Shown: in pieces, positions 8,942 through 16,847 of the stretch
Numbering within the stretch: the first letter of the stretch is position 1
How the letters are laid out: each line of letters starts with the position of its first letter
Translations under genes and position numbers: made by a program
Notes under the pieces: generated by a model
What the model was told of the DNA's origin: nothing
The model's database searches: none
The model's input: only the letters and a program-made list of their open reading frames with translations
Source of the DNA: JBKEAJ01 sp047972135
GTDB taxonomy: Bacteria > Bacteroidota > Bacteroidia > Bacteroidales > Prolixibacteraceae
Direction of reading: 5' to 3'
Assembly (NCBI GenBank): GCA_047972135.1
Contig: JBKEAJ010000118.1
Coordinates: 1 to 64,000, forward strand
Length of the DNA: 64,000 bases

Positions 8942-9034
8942 CTTACAGGTAATTTGAAGAATTGAGGAGGTAGGGGGATTACTCCCCCCACCCTCTCACA
9001 CCTTCAGAGACGCACGGCAATTGTCTTGTCCTTT

Positions 9035-9087
9035 CTACGAAGATATCGGGACTACGTCCCTAAACAACTAACATTGGCTGAATAGTT
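9035..9087 (-). repeat. Partial composite: module C next to the GGCTGAATAGTTAC end
   Basis: CTACGAAGATATCGGGAC-TAC-GTCCC is module C in reverse orientation. It is followed after 10 bp by TTGGCTGAATAGTTACC, the right-hand end of the composite repeat. ACCTTCAGAGACGCACGGCA (around 9000) is a scrap of another repeated block (see 12826-12932). Confidence 0.75.
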
Positions 9088-9093
9088 ACCACA

Positions 9094-9142
9094 CAAAAAA
9101 AAAGCCCCGAATAGGTCTGTACCTATCTGGGGCTTTTTTTTT
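9094..9142. terminator. Strong bidirectional intrinsic terminator between susD and tRNA-Met
   Basis: AGCCCC-GA-ATAGGT pairs with ACCTAT-CT-GGGGCT around the loop CTGT. The stem is flanked by nine A residues on one side and nine T residues on the other. It can therefore end both the SusC/SusD transcript (plus) and the tRNA transcript (minus), whose mature end is at 9144. Confidence 0.92.
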
Positions 9143-9143
9143 G

Positions 9144-9217
9144 TAGCGAGAGGCGGGCTTGAACCGCCGACCTCATGATTATGAATCATGCGCTCTAACC
9201 AGCTGAGCTACCTCGCC
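9144..9217 (-). tRNA. tRNA-Met (anticodon CAT), probably elongator
   Basis: A 74-nt cloverleaf on the minus strand, with the 3' CCA not encoded. The anticodon stem-loop is CATGA-TTCATAA-TCATG with anticodon CAT. The T-arm is GGCGG-TTCAAGC-CCGCC and the D-arm contains AGCTCAGCTGGTTAGAGC. The acceptor stem pairs GGCGAGG with TCTCGCT, with wobble pairs at its ends. An Ile-tRNA with lysidine at C34 also reads CAT in the gene. Its usual acceptor and anticodon-stem sequences differ from this one, so elongator methionine is preferred. Confidence 0.93.
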
Positions 9218-9315
9218 GTATTTATTGTTAGACTATTCGTCTAACGGGGTGCAAAGTTAGTATCTTTCTACAAAATAAGCAAGCTATTTTGTAGATTTAT
9301 TTCGTCCATAGATAT

Positions 9316-10377
9316 TTATTTCCAAATTTTGCGTTCGTTCAGAGACCTGCGCCACTTGGCGGCATTACGAGAGTGCTCGGCGGAGGTTTTTGCAAAATTA
9401 TGGTAGCCCGAAAAATCCTCTTTTGCACACATAAACAGGTAATTATGTTCTTCATGATTAAGCACTGCATCAATAAATTGAATTTCGGGGAAGCATATTG
9501 GTCCTGGCGGCAAGCCTTCGTGTTTATAGGTGTTGTATGGAGAGTCTTTTTCCAGGTGTTCGTACAGCACTCGTCTAATTGTCGGGTCGCCAACAGCATA
9601 TTTAACGGTTGGGTCAGACTCCAGTTTCATATTCTTTTTCAGTCTGTTAATATACAAACCTGCTACCGTCGGGGCTTCGTCGATTTTGGCCGTTTCCGAT
9701 TGCACAATAGATGCTAATATTTCAACCTCTACCGGACTAAGTCCACAGGTTTTGGCTTTAGTTGTTCGTTCTTCATTCCAAAACTTCTTGTATTCTTGTT
9801 GCATTCTTGTGGCAAATTCTACCGCATCGGTAGTCCAATATATTTCGTAGGTATTTGGAATAAACATCGTAGGGAAATTATCCTTCGTGAAGCCATATTT
9901 TTCTATAAGTACATCATCTGCGAATATTTGTACCAACGATATGGAGTCTGCACATATATACTTAGCGACCTTTCCTGCCAAATCTGCAGTAGTTCTGCAG
10001 TTATTGAAAGTTACAAGTACCGGTTTTTGGTTTCCTGCTCTAAGCATATTCATCATAGTGTTGGCATTCATTCCTTTTGTCAGCTCATAATATCCGGGAA
10101 AGATGTTGTTTCCGTATTTTTTTTTCTTTGCAACCCATTTAACGGCACCCATATTTTCTACCGCGCCACTATTTTCGATGAGATTAAAGACATCGTCTTT
10201 CTTTGAGTTTTCGGGAATAAAAATCGTCGTATCCTTCGTAACAACAGGCGAAAAGATATCACTGTACAACTTAAAAGCCACAACTGCAGTAGTAATCAAT
10301 GCAATAGCAAAGACAATGATAATAATTTTACCAACTCTTGGGTGTAAAAGAGCCCTTCTTTTTCTTGAAATCGACAT
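9316..10377 (-). CDS. mltG: Endolytic murein transglycosylase MltG
   Basis: 353 residues with one N-terminal membrane segment (about 17-36) and a periplasmic YceG-like domain. The catalytic glutamate is Glu228 in ILASIVQSET, matching Glu218 of the E. coli enzyme. The downstream segment AGLYINRLKKNMKLESDPTVKYA is also family-typical. MltG cuts nascent glycan strands at the inner membrane and sets their length. The gene is monocistronic here and divergent from the YgjP-type gene. A TATATTTG promoter element lies 15 bp upstream of the start, so its leader must be very short. Confidence 0.95.
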   Translation of the reverse strand: MSISRKRRALLHPRVGKIIIIVFAIALITTAVVAFKLYSDIFSPVVTKDTTIFIPENSKKDDVFNLIENSGAVENMGAVKWVAKKKKYGNNIFPGYYELTKGMNANTMMNMLRAGNQKPVLVTFNNCRTTADLAGKVAKYICADSISLVQIFADDVLIEKYGFTKDNFPTMFIPNTYEIYWTTDAVEFATRMQQEYKKFWNEERTTKAKTCGLSPVEVEILASIVQSETAKIDEAPTVAGLYINRLKKNMKLESDPTVKYAVGDPTIRRVLYEHLEKDSPYNTYKHEGLPPGPICFPEIQFIDAVLNHEEHNYLFMCAKEDFSGYHNFAKTSAEHSRNAAKWRRSLNERKIWK

Positions 10378-10383
10378 AATTAG

Positions 10384-10399
10384 TATTTTTGCAAATATA
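10384..10399. promoter_or_regulatory. Back-to-back divergent promoter elements for mltG and the YgjP-type gene
   Basis: The plus strand reads TATTTTTGCAAATATA. TATTTTTG (10384-10391) fits the Bacteroidetes -7 consensus TAnnTTTG for the rightward gene. CAAATATA (10392-10399) is its complement form, TATATTTG, for mltG. The two boxes touch, so the two polymerase complexes should exclude each other. Confidence 0.65.
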
Positions 10400-10418
10400 C
10401 ATAAAAAGAGAGACTTCC

Positions 10419-11144
10419 ATGAATGAAAGCAGTTGTTTAAATGTTGAAGAGCACAAAATCAAAATTATCAAAAGTGCTAGGCGCAGTATAAGTCTACGCA
10501 TTGACAACAACAGGAATATCAGCATATTGTGTCCATACGAGGCTGACATAAAACATATTTCCCAATTCGTGCGTACGAAGCAAAACTGGATTGACAAAGC
10601 CCTAGCAAAGATAGAGAACAAAATAGACCTAATCTCTCTCGACGGGCAAGAAAAGTACCTTTTATTGAATGGCGAAAGAATCCCATTGAAAATCGAACAT
10701 AGCGACGAAAAGGTCAAGTATAAATTTGAACAAGGGGTTCTGACGCTCTTTCCGAGAACAGACAGCAAAATAGAATTACTCAATTTAGTTCTTCATTTTC
10801 TTGGCGGACGGCTTGATTACTTGCAAGATATGTTTACAAAATATGGACGTCTCATCACTCCTAAACGACCAATCCATAAAATAAGTTGGAAACTAATGAA
10901 ATCGCGTTGGGGTAGCTATTCGTCAAAGCACAATATAAGTCTGAATATTGCATTGGTAATGCTCCCAAAAGAGATTCAGGAGCTCGTGATAGTTCATGAG
11001 CTTTGCCACATTCAAGAACCAAATCACAGTCGTAATTTCTATGAGCATCTCGGCGAATATTTACCAAATCATAGAGAACTCGACAAAGAGCTTAACAAAT
11101 ACAATCTAAGCTCCATTTACAATTGTATTCGTATACAATCGTAA
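10419..11144 (+). CDS. YgjP/SprT-like zinc metallopeptidase (DUF45 family)
   Basis: 241 residues from the ATG at 10419, chosen because the upstream start lies inside the promoter box. The C-terminal half has the family hallmarks: KSRWGSYSSKHNISLN, then the zinc site VHELCH (His193, Glu194, His197) followed by NHSRNFYEHL, which carries a third likely ligand. The N-terminal half is the beta-rich region seen in YgjP proteins. The family is soluble and cytoplasmic. Its substrate is poorly defined, so no pathway is assigned. It is a single-gene unit. Confidence 0.88.
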   Translation: MNESSCLNVEEHKIKIIKSARRSISLRIDNNRNISILCPYEADIKHISQFVRTKQNWIDKALAKIENKIDLISLDGQEKYLLLNGERIPLKIEHSDEKVKYKFEQGVLTLFPRTDSKIELLNLVLHFLGGRLDYLQDMFTKYGRLITPKRPIHKISWKLMKSRWGSYSSKHNISLNIALVMLPKEIQELVIVHELCHIQEPNHSRNFYEHLGEYLPNHRELDKELNKYNLSSIYNCIRIQS

Positions 11145-11174
11145 CATCACAGTATCATAGCACCGCAGCATCAA

Positions 11175-12251
11175 CTAGTCCTCTCCTATTTCAAAATTCT
11201 TATGAGCAGGGATTTTACCATTTGAGGACAATAGCATTGCAATCTTCTGAGTATCTTCGAATTGCGCAAGTATCAATATTATAATAACCGTCAATGGCAC
11301 GCATAAGAACATTCCCATAATCCCCCAAAGAGCACCAAACAAGGCAAGAGATAGCATCACCACAAGAGGCGAAATATTTAGTCGGTCGCCTGTAATTCTA
11401 GGTTCAATATAGTTGCCGACAATCATCTGCACCGCGCCGACACCTACCAACACAATAATAAATTTATTGAAAGACTCAAACTGAATCAGAGCCATCAGCG
11501 AAGGAAAGACAGTCGCAATGATAGAGCCTATGGAAGGGATATAATTGAAAAGGAATATCAGGAAAGCCCAGAAAACGGCAAAATCAACACCTATAATTAT
11601 CAGTAATAAATAACTGACAACAGCAGTCAATAAGCTAACTGATGTTTTCAATGTAATATAGGTCTGAGTTACGGAACCGATTTGTTTTATAATACTATTG
11701 GCTTCAGCAAATTCCTTTCTATTTGGAAACATTGCTTTCATTTTCACGGGGAAAGCAAAGTACTCTATCACCAAGAAAACCAGATATATAATAATAAGAA
11801 CTACATTACCTGCAAAAGCATATATTGTATTTGCAAGACTCTCCACATACTTGAAAATTTGCTCACTTTTTGATATCCTTTGGAAGACGTCTTCCTTATC
11901 TACCCCTCTTATATGCGAAATTTTTTCGGCAATGGTGAGTGCCATAGTATTAATATTGTCATTATATCTTTTTGGAAACTCTCCAATCAAATTAGAGATG
12001 CTTTGCGTTAGGGTTGTACCAATAACCGTCCCTATCAATAAAAGGACAATAAACGCTCCTGCAATCCTCACGCCCTCAGGCACTTGCCTACCTCGAATTT
12101 TTATTTTCCCAAGTTTATTCGACACTCCAATTACAAGGAGCCAAATAACCAGAGCCATAATAAAGGGAATAATGATAGTTTTCCCGTAATATGCTCCGAC
12201 AAACAGCAATGCTGTGATAGCCAAGCAATACAGTATTTTTTCTGTTCTCAT
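11175..12251 (-). CDS. AI-2E family / PerM-type membrane permease
   Basis: 358 residues from the ATG at 12251; a longer frame would need a TTG. Hydrophobic segments are grouped in the family pattern: two at the N-terminus, a long amphipathic region (about 70-135), and a block of five to six segments to the C-terminus. These include LIFLFNYIPSIGSIIATVFPS and the typical GPLVVMLSLALFGALWGIMGMF-like stretch. The family (formerly UPF0118) includes TqsA and small-molecule or ion exporters. Substrate specificity cannot be inferred. Confidence 0.85.
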   Translation of the reverse strand: MRTEKILYCLAITALLFVGAYYGKTIIIPFIMALVIWLLVIGVSNKLGKIKIRGRQVPEGVRIAGAFIVLLLIGTVIGTTLTQSISNLIGEFPKRYNDNINTMALTIAEKISHIRGVDKEDVFQRISKSEQIFKYVESLANTIYAFAGNVVLIIIYLVFLVIEYFAFPVKMKAMFPNRKEFAEANSIIKQIGSVTQTYITLKTSVSLLTAVVSYLLLIIIGVDFAVFWAFLIFLFNYIPSIGSIIATVFPSLMALIQFESFNKFIIVLVGVGAVQMIVGNYIEPRITGDRLNISPLVVMLSLALFGALWGIMGMFLCVPLTVIIILILAQFEDTQKIAMLLSSNGKIPAHKNFEIGED

Positions 12252-12304
12252 AATAATTTTCGCGTATTTGGCGATGCAAGATAGCAAAAAAGTAAGACAA
12301 GGAC

Positions 12305-12335
12305 TTGAAAATATGAAATTTTATTGTTACATTTG
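12305..12335 (+). promoter_or_regulatory. Promoter of the START-like gene
   Basis: TTG (12305-12307), a 20-bp spacer, then TACATTTG (12328-12335). This is a full match to the Bacteroidetes sigma-ABfr layout. It leaves a leader of about 50 nt. Confidence 0.7.
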
Positions 12336-12388
12336 CACAAATCTGAGAGTTGTAAGAGCAGATACTCCTCTCAAAAATCGCTTAGCGT

Positions 12389-12763
12389 ATGAAAATGAAT
12401 TTTAAACTAGAATTTGTACTTAACACCTCTCCTGAGATACTTTATAAGAGATTACAATCTGCTGTTGGCTTATCGGAATGGTTTGCCGACAATGTTGATG
12501 TTGACGACGATATATTCACATTTTCTTGGGATGGAGCCGAACAGCAGGCAAGGCGCACCAAAACAAAACAAAATCAATTGGTTAGATTTGAATGGTTGGA
12601 CGAGGACGAACCTAACTTTTTTGAGTTTATAATTAGTAAGGACGAAATGACAGGCGATGTCTCACTGATAGTGTCCGACAACGCCGAAGAAGATGAGATA
12701 GCAGATGCTCAGGACTTATGGCATCAGCAAATCAATGATTTAAAGAATGTTATAGGCGGGTAA
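12389..12763 (+). CDS. START-like domain protein (AHSA1-related)
   Basis: A 124-residue single-domain protein. The N-terminal FKLEFVLNTSPEILYKRLQS and the WFADNVDVDDDIFTFSWDG segment match the small START-like family common in Bacteroidetes. The C-terminal acidic helix region (EEDEIADAQDLWHQQINDLK) completes the helix-grip fold. These proteins bind hydrophobic ligands in their cavity, but no ligand or role is known for this subfamily. It has its own promoter. It is followed by a repeat-rich gap rather than a second gene. Confidence 0.8.
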   Translation: MKMNFKLEFVLNTSPEILYKRLQSAVGLSEWFADNVDVDDDIFTFSWDGAEQQARRTKTKQNQLVRFEWLDEDEPNFFEFIISKDEMTGDVSLIVSDNAEEDEIADAQDLWHQQINDLKNVIGG

Positions 12764-12825
12764 TTATGATTATCACCTTGCCATTACTACTTGTCAGGAG
12801 ACTGTAAACTCTGTCTGTTTATTTT

Positions 12826-12932
12826 TCAGGCATCAACGACACACCTTCAGAGATGCACGGCAGTGTATCTCTACATCCTCCAGTATTAAAAGGCTGAAAG
12901 CCTTGCATCTGATAGCATAGGGCGAAACCTAG
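12826..12932. repeat. Repeated block H, copy 1
   Basis: CAGGCATCAACGACACACC, CACGGCAGTGTATCTCTACATCC, TATTAAAAGGCTGAAAGCC and a GATAGCATAGGGC hairpin occur in the same order at 19870-19985. A scrap lies near 9000. Confidence 0.85.
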
Positions 12933-12977
12933 TCATGTTCGGAAGATTAGTAATTAACAGTTTACCCTGTGCTTCTT

Positions 12978-13056
12978 AGGAGCGTTAGCTCCGTAATCTT
13001 CGTAGTAAAGTACGCACCCATTAAGTACCGTAGGGACTTAGTCCTATAATCTTGTC
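12978..13056. repeat. Two module-C hairpins with changed stems
   Basis: The first (12978-13005) is GGAGC-GTTA-GCTCC followed by GTAATCTTCGTAG. Compared with the usual GGGAC-GTA-GTCCC, both stem strands have changed so that pairing is kept. The second (13032-13056) is GGGAC-TTA-GTCCT with a decayed tail. Confidence 0.75.
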
Positions 13057-13142
13057 TCCCACGTCGTATAACCATCTAAGCCTAACCCGCATTTATTCGG
13101 ATATCAGGGCTATCGCCCCTATCATTTTTTTGCATCTCCTTG

Positions 13143-13316
13143 CTACGAAGATATCGGGACTACGTCCCTAAAAACATTTCGTATTCCATTGTAACATCAC
13201 AGCGTTGTAGTATCAATAAACAGCCACCTCCTCCCCCTTCGGGTACTCCTCCTTCGCAGGAGGAGAGTTTTTAAATCCCCTCCTCGTGGAGGAGGGGTGC
13301 CGCAGGCGGGGTGGTT
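13143..13316 (-). repeat. Modules C plus B, inverted partner of 3299-3481
   Basis: In order: module C reversed (13143-13170), a spacer reading AAACATTTCGTATTCCATTG, then module B reversed (13219-13316). With 3299-3481 it forms an inverted pair about 180 bp long enclosing about 9.7 kb. A GGGCTATCGCCC hairpin lies just before it at about 13106-13118. From 13317 to 13553 there are only degenerate CAACGATTAAAC words and a GCCTAAAGCGTACAGCATAT block. Confidence 0.88.
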
Positions 13317-13553
13317 TGTATTTTTATTATTCCTCCAGCTAAAGCAGGAGGCAATTCATTGATTAATGTAATTCATTAAATTTCAAGCAATTAAATCTAA
13401 ACCCTAAACAATTAAACTCTAAACGATTAAACAACAGTTCAACGATTAAACGCCTAACAAATCAACAATTAAACAAGTCTGTTTGCTTATGGCCTAAAGC
13501 GTACAGCATATTGCTTGCATTTATATCATCACCCACTCCATTCGTTATAGAGC

Positions 13554-14120
13554 CTAGTTTTTCTTCACATACTGAGTCAGAATAACAATCTGCTGTCCAT
13601 TTACTCGTCCTTCGATGTGTTCGGCATTGTCGTGTACCAAAGATATATTTCTTACTGCCGTACCACGCTTGGCGGTAAAGCCTGCACCTTTCACATTCAG
13701 GTCTTTTATTAGCACTACTGTGTCGCCGGCACTTAATATTGCACCATTGCTATCTTTATGCACTACTCCTCCCTCTGCTTGCACACCTAGTTTTGCCCAT
13801 TTCAGAGTATCTTCCTCAAGGTAGAGCATATCCCGAAGGTCGTTTGCCCATCCCTCGCTGCTTAGTTTGTGCAACATGCGCCATGCCACTACTTGCACGG
13901 CAGGAACAGCACTCCAAGCGGAATCGTTGAGGCAGCGCCAATGGTTAAGGTCAAGGTCGTCGGACTCCACCTCCGACAGGCATTTGGCACACAAAAGCAC
14001 ACACTTGTCGCTGTTATTTTCTTCAACAGGAGGAATTGCATAGACTTTCAATTCCTTGTCGGAGCTACAAAGCTCGCACTTGTTCTCACTTCTTGTTTTT
14101 AAACTTGCTTCTATTGTCAT
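13554..14120 (-). CDS. PhnA-like zinc-ribbon protein
   Basis: 188 residues from the ATG at 14120. The N-terminal zinc ribbon has paired cysteines Cys15/Cys18 (CELC) and Cys44/Cys47 (CAKC). The C-terminal PhnA domain shows DSNGAILSAGDTVVLIKDLNVKGAGFTAKRG, cut here across its typical GD-V-LIKDL-VKG core. Despite the name, family members have no proven role in phosphonate breakdown, and no phn genes are nearby. The protein is probably cytoplasmic. The start is chosen because the residues before it (a 17-residue extension) are not conserved in the fold. Confidence 0.85.
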   Translation of the reverse strand: MTIEASLKTRSENKCELCSSDKELKVYAIPPVEENNSDKCVLLCAKCLSEVESDDLDLNHWRCLNDSAWSAVPAVQVVAWRMLHKLSSEGWANDLRDMLYLEEDTLKWAKLGVQAEGGVVHKDSNGAILSAGDTVVLIKDLNVKGAGFTAKRGTAVRNISLVHDNAEHIEGRVNGQQIVILTQYVKKN

Positions 14121-14211
14121 TTTATAGATATTAGGATTACAGATTTTCGGATACTGGGCTAAGAGCCTCAAACTTTAAACGCCTAAACAATTCATAATTA
14201 AATATCCATTC

Positions 14212-15435
14212 TCAGGTCAAGGTTATAACCGTAATTTCGGGAGGCATTCCCGTTCTTAGTGGAATACCGACACAGCCGAAGCCCACATTTACATACAGGT
14301 GCTTGTCGTTCTTTGTGTACAGTCCTTTCCAATACTTATAAATCAGCCTAGAAAGGCTGTATGTCTTTCCACCAAAACTAATACCCGTCTGCATTCCATG
14401 AGTATGCCCCGAAAGAGTAAGGTCGATATTCAAATCTCCATCTTTTATATTATACTCCCAAAAATCGGGATTATGAGACAAAAGCACCTTGCTAATCTCA
14501 TCAGGAACATTTGTCATGGCATCTTCAATTTTTCCGTCTTGGTCAAAGCCGTGCCCCTTGCCCCAGTTGTCGATACCTAGCAGAGCGAGCTTGTCTTGCT
14601 CTCTCTCAAAAATAATCGACTCATTGCGCAGCAATTGAAATCCACACTTAGCATATCCATCCACAATGCCTTGAAAATTCTTTTCTTCCTCCTCTTTAGT
14701 TTCCCAATTGGCATACTTCCCAAAATCGTGGTTACCAAGCACTGCATATACACCACTTTTTGCTTTTATCTTACTAAACACCTCGTGCCATTTCTCGGAA
14801 ATCTCTGAAGCAAAGGCATTTACCATATCTCCTGTATGCGTTACAAGGTCAGCTTGCTCATTGTTAATCAGCTCAACAGCCTGTGCGACATCCTCGTAAT
14901 TCTCACCAAAAGTGCCAAGATGAACATCAGAAATCTGTATTATTTTAAAGCCTTTAAACTGCTCGGGCAAGTTGGGAATAGGCACCGATACTCTTCTCAT
15001 TTTAAAATTGAATCTCTCGTGCAAAGCACCAGAGGCAATAAAACCAAAATTAGCGAAGGCAGCCAAAATCCCGGCTTTTGCAATAAACCTGCGCCTACCT
15101 TTATCCGTTTTCGCTCTATTCTTTCGTATGAAAATCATGCTTATGATACCTATCAGCACATCCAGAATCCAAAACACAAGGTACACCAGCTTTGGAATAT
15201 AAAAGAGCATAAAAAGATACAGAATCCACCCGACATTAAGCAGGTCGCGTCCGTTCTGCACTTCTCCAAAATTGCGATAGGCAAACACTAAAGCCCCAAC
15301 CGTCAGCAGGATAGAAACTAAGTGCAGAGAAAGGAGAATTTTCTTGGTCAGATTTTTGAGCTTTCTAAGCTCGACGAAAATAACGATATCAGCAGCTAAA
15401 AGCGACAGCAATATTATCAAAAAATACACTCGCAT
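14212..15435 (-). CDS. Membrane-anchored metallophosphoesterase (YkuE/YaeI-like)
   Basis: 407 residues. Four hydrophobic segments occupy about 3-22, 31-53, 68-103 and 116-136. A calcineurin-type phosphoesterase domain follows from about 163. Metal-binding motifs are in order: DVH (Asp170, His172), GDMVN (Asp203), GNHD (Asn236, His237), SHNPDF and GHTHG. Relatives hydrolyse phosphoesters such as UDP-diacylglucosamine or other lipid-linked substrates; the actual substrate is unknown. A TATCTTTG promoter box lies at 15493-15500, back to back with the rsmG promoter. Confidence 0.9.
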   Translation of the reverse strand: MRVYFLIILLSLLAADIVIFVELRKLKNLTKKILLSLHLVSILLTVGALVFAYRNFGEVQNGRDLLNVGWILYLFMLFYIPKLVYLVFWILDVLIGIISMIFIRKNRAKTDKGRRRFIAKAGILAAFANFGFIASGALHERFNFKMRRVSVPIPNLPEQFKGFKIIQISDVHLGTFGENYEDVAQAVELINNEQADLVTHTGDMVNAFASEISEKWHEVFSKIKAKSGVYAVLGNHDFGKYANWETKEEEEKNFQGIVDGYAKCGFQLLRNESIIFEREQDKLALLGIDNWGKGHGFDQDGKIEDAMTNVPDEISKVLLSHNPDFWEYNIKDGDLNIDLTLSGHTHGMQTGISFGGKTYSLSRLIYKYWKGLYTKNDKHLYVNVGFGCVGIPLRTGMPPEITVITLT

Positions 15436-15492
15436 CTGTAAAAAAGTATTTTAGTTTGAACGGCACAAAATTATGTGCATCTATTTAGAACG

Positions 15493-15500
15493 CAAAGATA
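15493..15500 (-). promoter_or_regulatory. -7 box of the metallophosphoesterase gene
   Basis: Plus strand CAAAGATA reads TATCTTTG on the minus strand and fits TAnnTTTG. It would give a leader of about 50 nt. Confidence 0.55.
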
Positions 15501-15539
15501 TGGATTTTGTTTTATGTCAGATTTTCAAAATTATCTCCT

Positions 15540-15547
15540 TAACTTTG
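15540..15547 (+). promoter_or_regulatory. -7 box of rsmG, implying a leaderless transcript
   Basis: TAACTTTG is followed by four bases and then the rsmG ATG. Bacteroidetes transcripts usually start about 5 bases past this box, so transcription should begin at or next to the start codon. The rnhB gene has the same geometry. Confidence 0.6.
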
Positions 15548-15551
15548 CGTC

Positions 15552-16169
15552 ATGGATATTATTCTGAAATATTTTTCTGATTTTGACGACAAGCAGCTCA
15601 ACAGGTTCACACGATTACGAGGTCTGTATGCCGAGTGGAACGAGAAAATCAACGTTATATCCCGCAAGGATATTGACCTGCTCTACGAAAGGCACGTTCT
15701 TCATTCCTTATCGATAGCGAAGTTTACAAAATTCTCGTCAGGCTCTTCGATACTTGACATTGGCACGGGTGGTGGTTTTCCCGGCATTCCTTTGGCAATC
15801 ATGTTTCCAAATGTAAAATTCACATTAGTAGACTCCATCGCTAAGAAGATAAAAGTTGTAAACGGCATTGCCAAAGCTTTGGATTTGGATAATGTTGAAG
15901 CATTTCAGGGAAGGGTCGAAAATATCAAAGACAAGTTTGATTTTGTTGTATGTCGTGCTGTAACAGCGATGCCAGCTATTGTAGGATGGATGAACGGAAA
16001 GATAAAATCTGATAACAACACTCTCCCCAACGGGATTATATGTCTCAAAGGCGGGGATTTGAGCGATGAACTATCAAAATATCAGCACAAGATCAAAGTT
16101 GTAGACCTATCCACTTATTTTGAAGAAGAGTTTTTCGACACCAAAAAGATAGTTTACTTCCGCTACTGA
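15552..16169 (+). CDS. rsmG: 16S rRNA (guanine527-N7)-methyltransferase RsmG (GidB)
   Basis: 205 residues, the family length. The SAM-binding motif SILDIGTGGGFPGIP lies at 66-80 and FTLVDSIAKKIKVV holds the second strand. FDFVVCRAVTAM is the conserved motif IV region. It methylates G527 of 16S rRNA. Loss causes low-level streptomycin resistance in other bacteria. It is convergent with tag and the stop codons overlap by 7 bp. It has its own promoter, apparently without a leader. Confidence 0.96.
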   Translation: MDIILKYFSDFDDKQLNRFTRLRGLYAEWNEKINVISRKDIDLLYERHVLHSLSIAKFTKFSSGSSILDIGTGGGFPGIPLAIMFPNVKFTLVDSIAKKIKVVNGIAKALDLDNVEAFQGRVENIKDKFDFVVCRAVTAMPAIVGWMNGKIKSDNNTLPNGIICLKGGDLSDELSKYQHKIKVVDLSTYFEEEFFDTKKIVYFRY

Positions 16170-16729
16170 TTTTTTGGGTGTTTGAAACAATCGGTAATAT
16201 GGTCGTTCACCATCCCTATTGCCTGCATTTTGGCGTATATTATAGTACTGCCCACAAACTTAAAACCTCTTTTTTTCATATCCTTACTTATCTTGTCTGA
16301 CAGCGGAGTTGTTGCAGGCACATCTGCCATGCTCTTCCACTTATTCACAATCGGCTTGTTGTCAACAAAGCCCCATATATAGTTACTAAAAGAGCCAAAC
16401 TCCTTTTGCACATCCATATACACAAGTGCATTTTTGATTGTCCCCGTAATTTTCAGTCTATTACGAATAATTCCAGCATTCTGCATCAGCTCCTCGACCT
16501 TTACATCTGTATATTTTGCGATTTTCTTATAATCAAAATTGTCGAAAGCCGTTCTGAAATTCTCTCTCTTTCTCAGGATGGTAATCCAACTCAATCCTGC
16601 CTGAAATCCCTCCAACACGAGGAATTCAAAGAGTTTATCATCATCACGCAGAGGAACTCCCCACTCTTGGTCGTGATATTTTTCGTATAGGGCATCGCCC
16701 TCACACCATTTACAACGTTTCTTTGTCAT
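16163..16729 (-). CDS. tag: DNA-3-methyladenine glycosylase I
   Basis: 188 residues. The family start CKWCEGDALYEKYHDQEWG carries likely zinc ligands Cys6 and His19; the other pair is in HITDCFKH near the C-terminus. Glu40 in LEGFQAGLSW matches the E. coli Tag catalytic Glu38. It removes 3-methyladenine from alkylated DNA. Its 3' end overlaps that of rsmG by 7 bp on the opposite strand. Confidence 0.95.
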   Translation of the reverse strand: MTKKRCKWCEGDALYEKYHDQEWGVPLRDDDKLFEFLVLEGFQAGLSWITILRKRENFRTAFDNFDYKKIAKYTDVKVEELMQNAGIIRNRLKITGTIKNALVYMDVQKEFGSFSNYIWGFVDNKPIVNKWKSMADVPATTPLSDKISKDMKKRGFKFVGSTIIYAKMQAIGMVNDHITDCFKHPKNQ

Positions 16730-16813
16730 TTGATTATATTTTAGATTTTCGGCATATTAAACGCTTAAACAGTTCAACAAATAAACGCCTAAACCTTGAA
16801 TCTTCTTATATTC

Positions 16814-16841
16814 AGGAGCGTTAGTTCTGTAATCTTCGTAG
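16814..16841 (+). repeat. Module-C hairpin with G-T wobble stem
   Basis: AGGAGC-GTTA-GTTCT followed by GTAATCTTCGTAG. The stem is kept through two wobble pairs. It lies between tag and the first barrel gene. The preceding bases (16755-16800) are degenerate TTAAACGCTTAAACAG words. Confidence 0.7.
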
Positions 16842-16847
16842 AATATG

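Noticed and set aside
13554..14120. Role in phosphonate use from the PhnA name
   Set aside because: PhnA-like proteins have no proven part in phosphonate breakdown, and no other phn gene is present.
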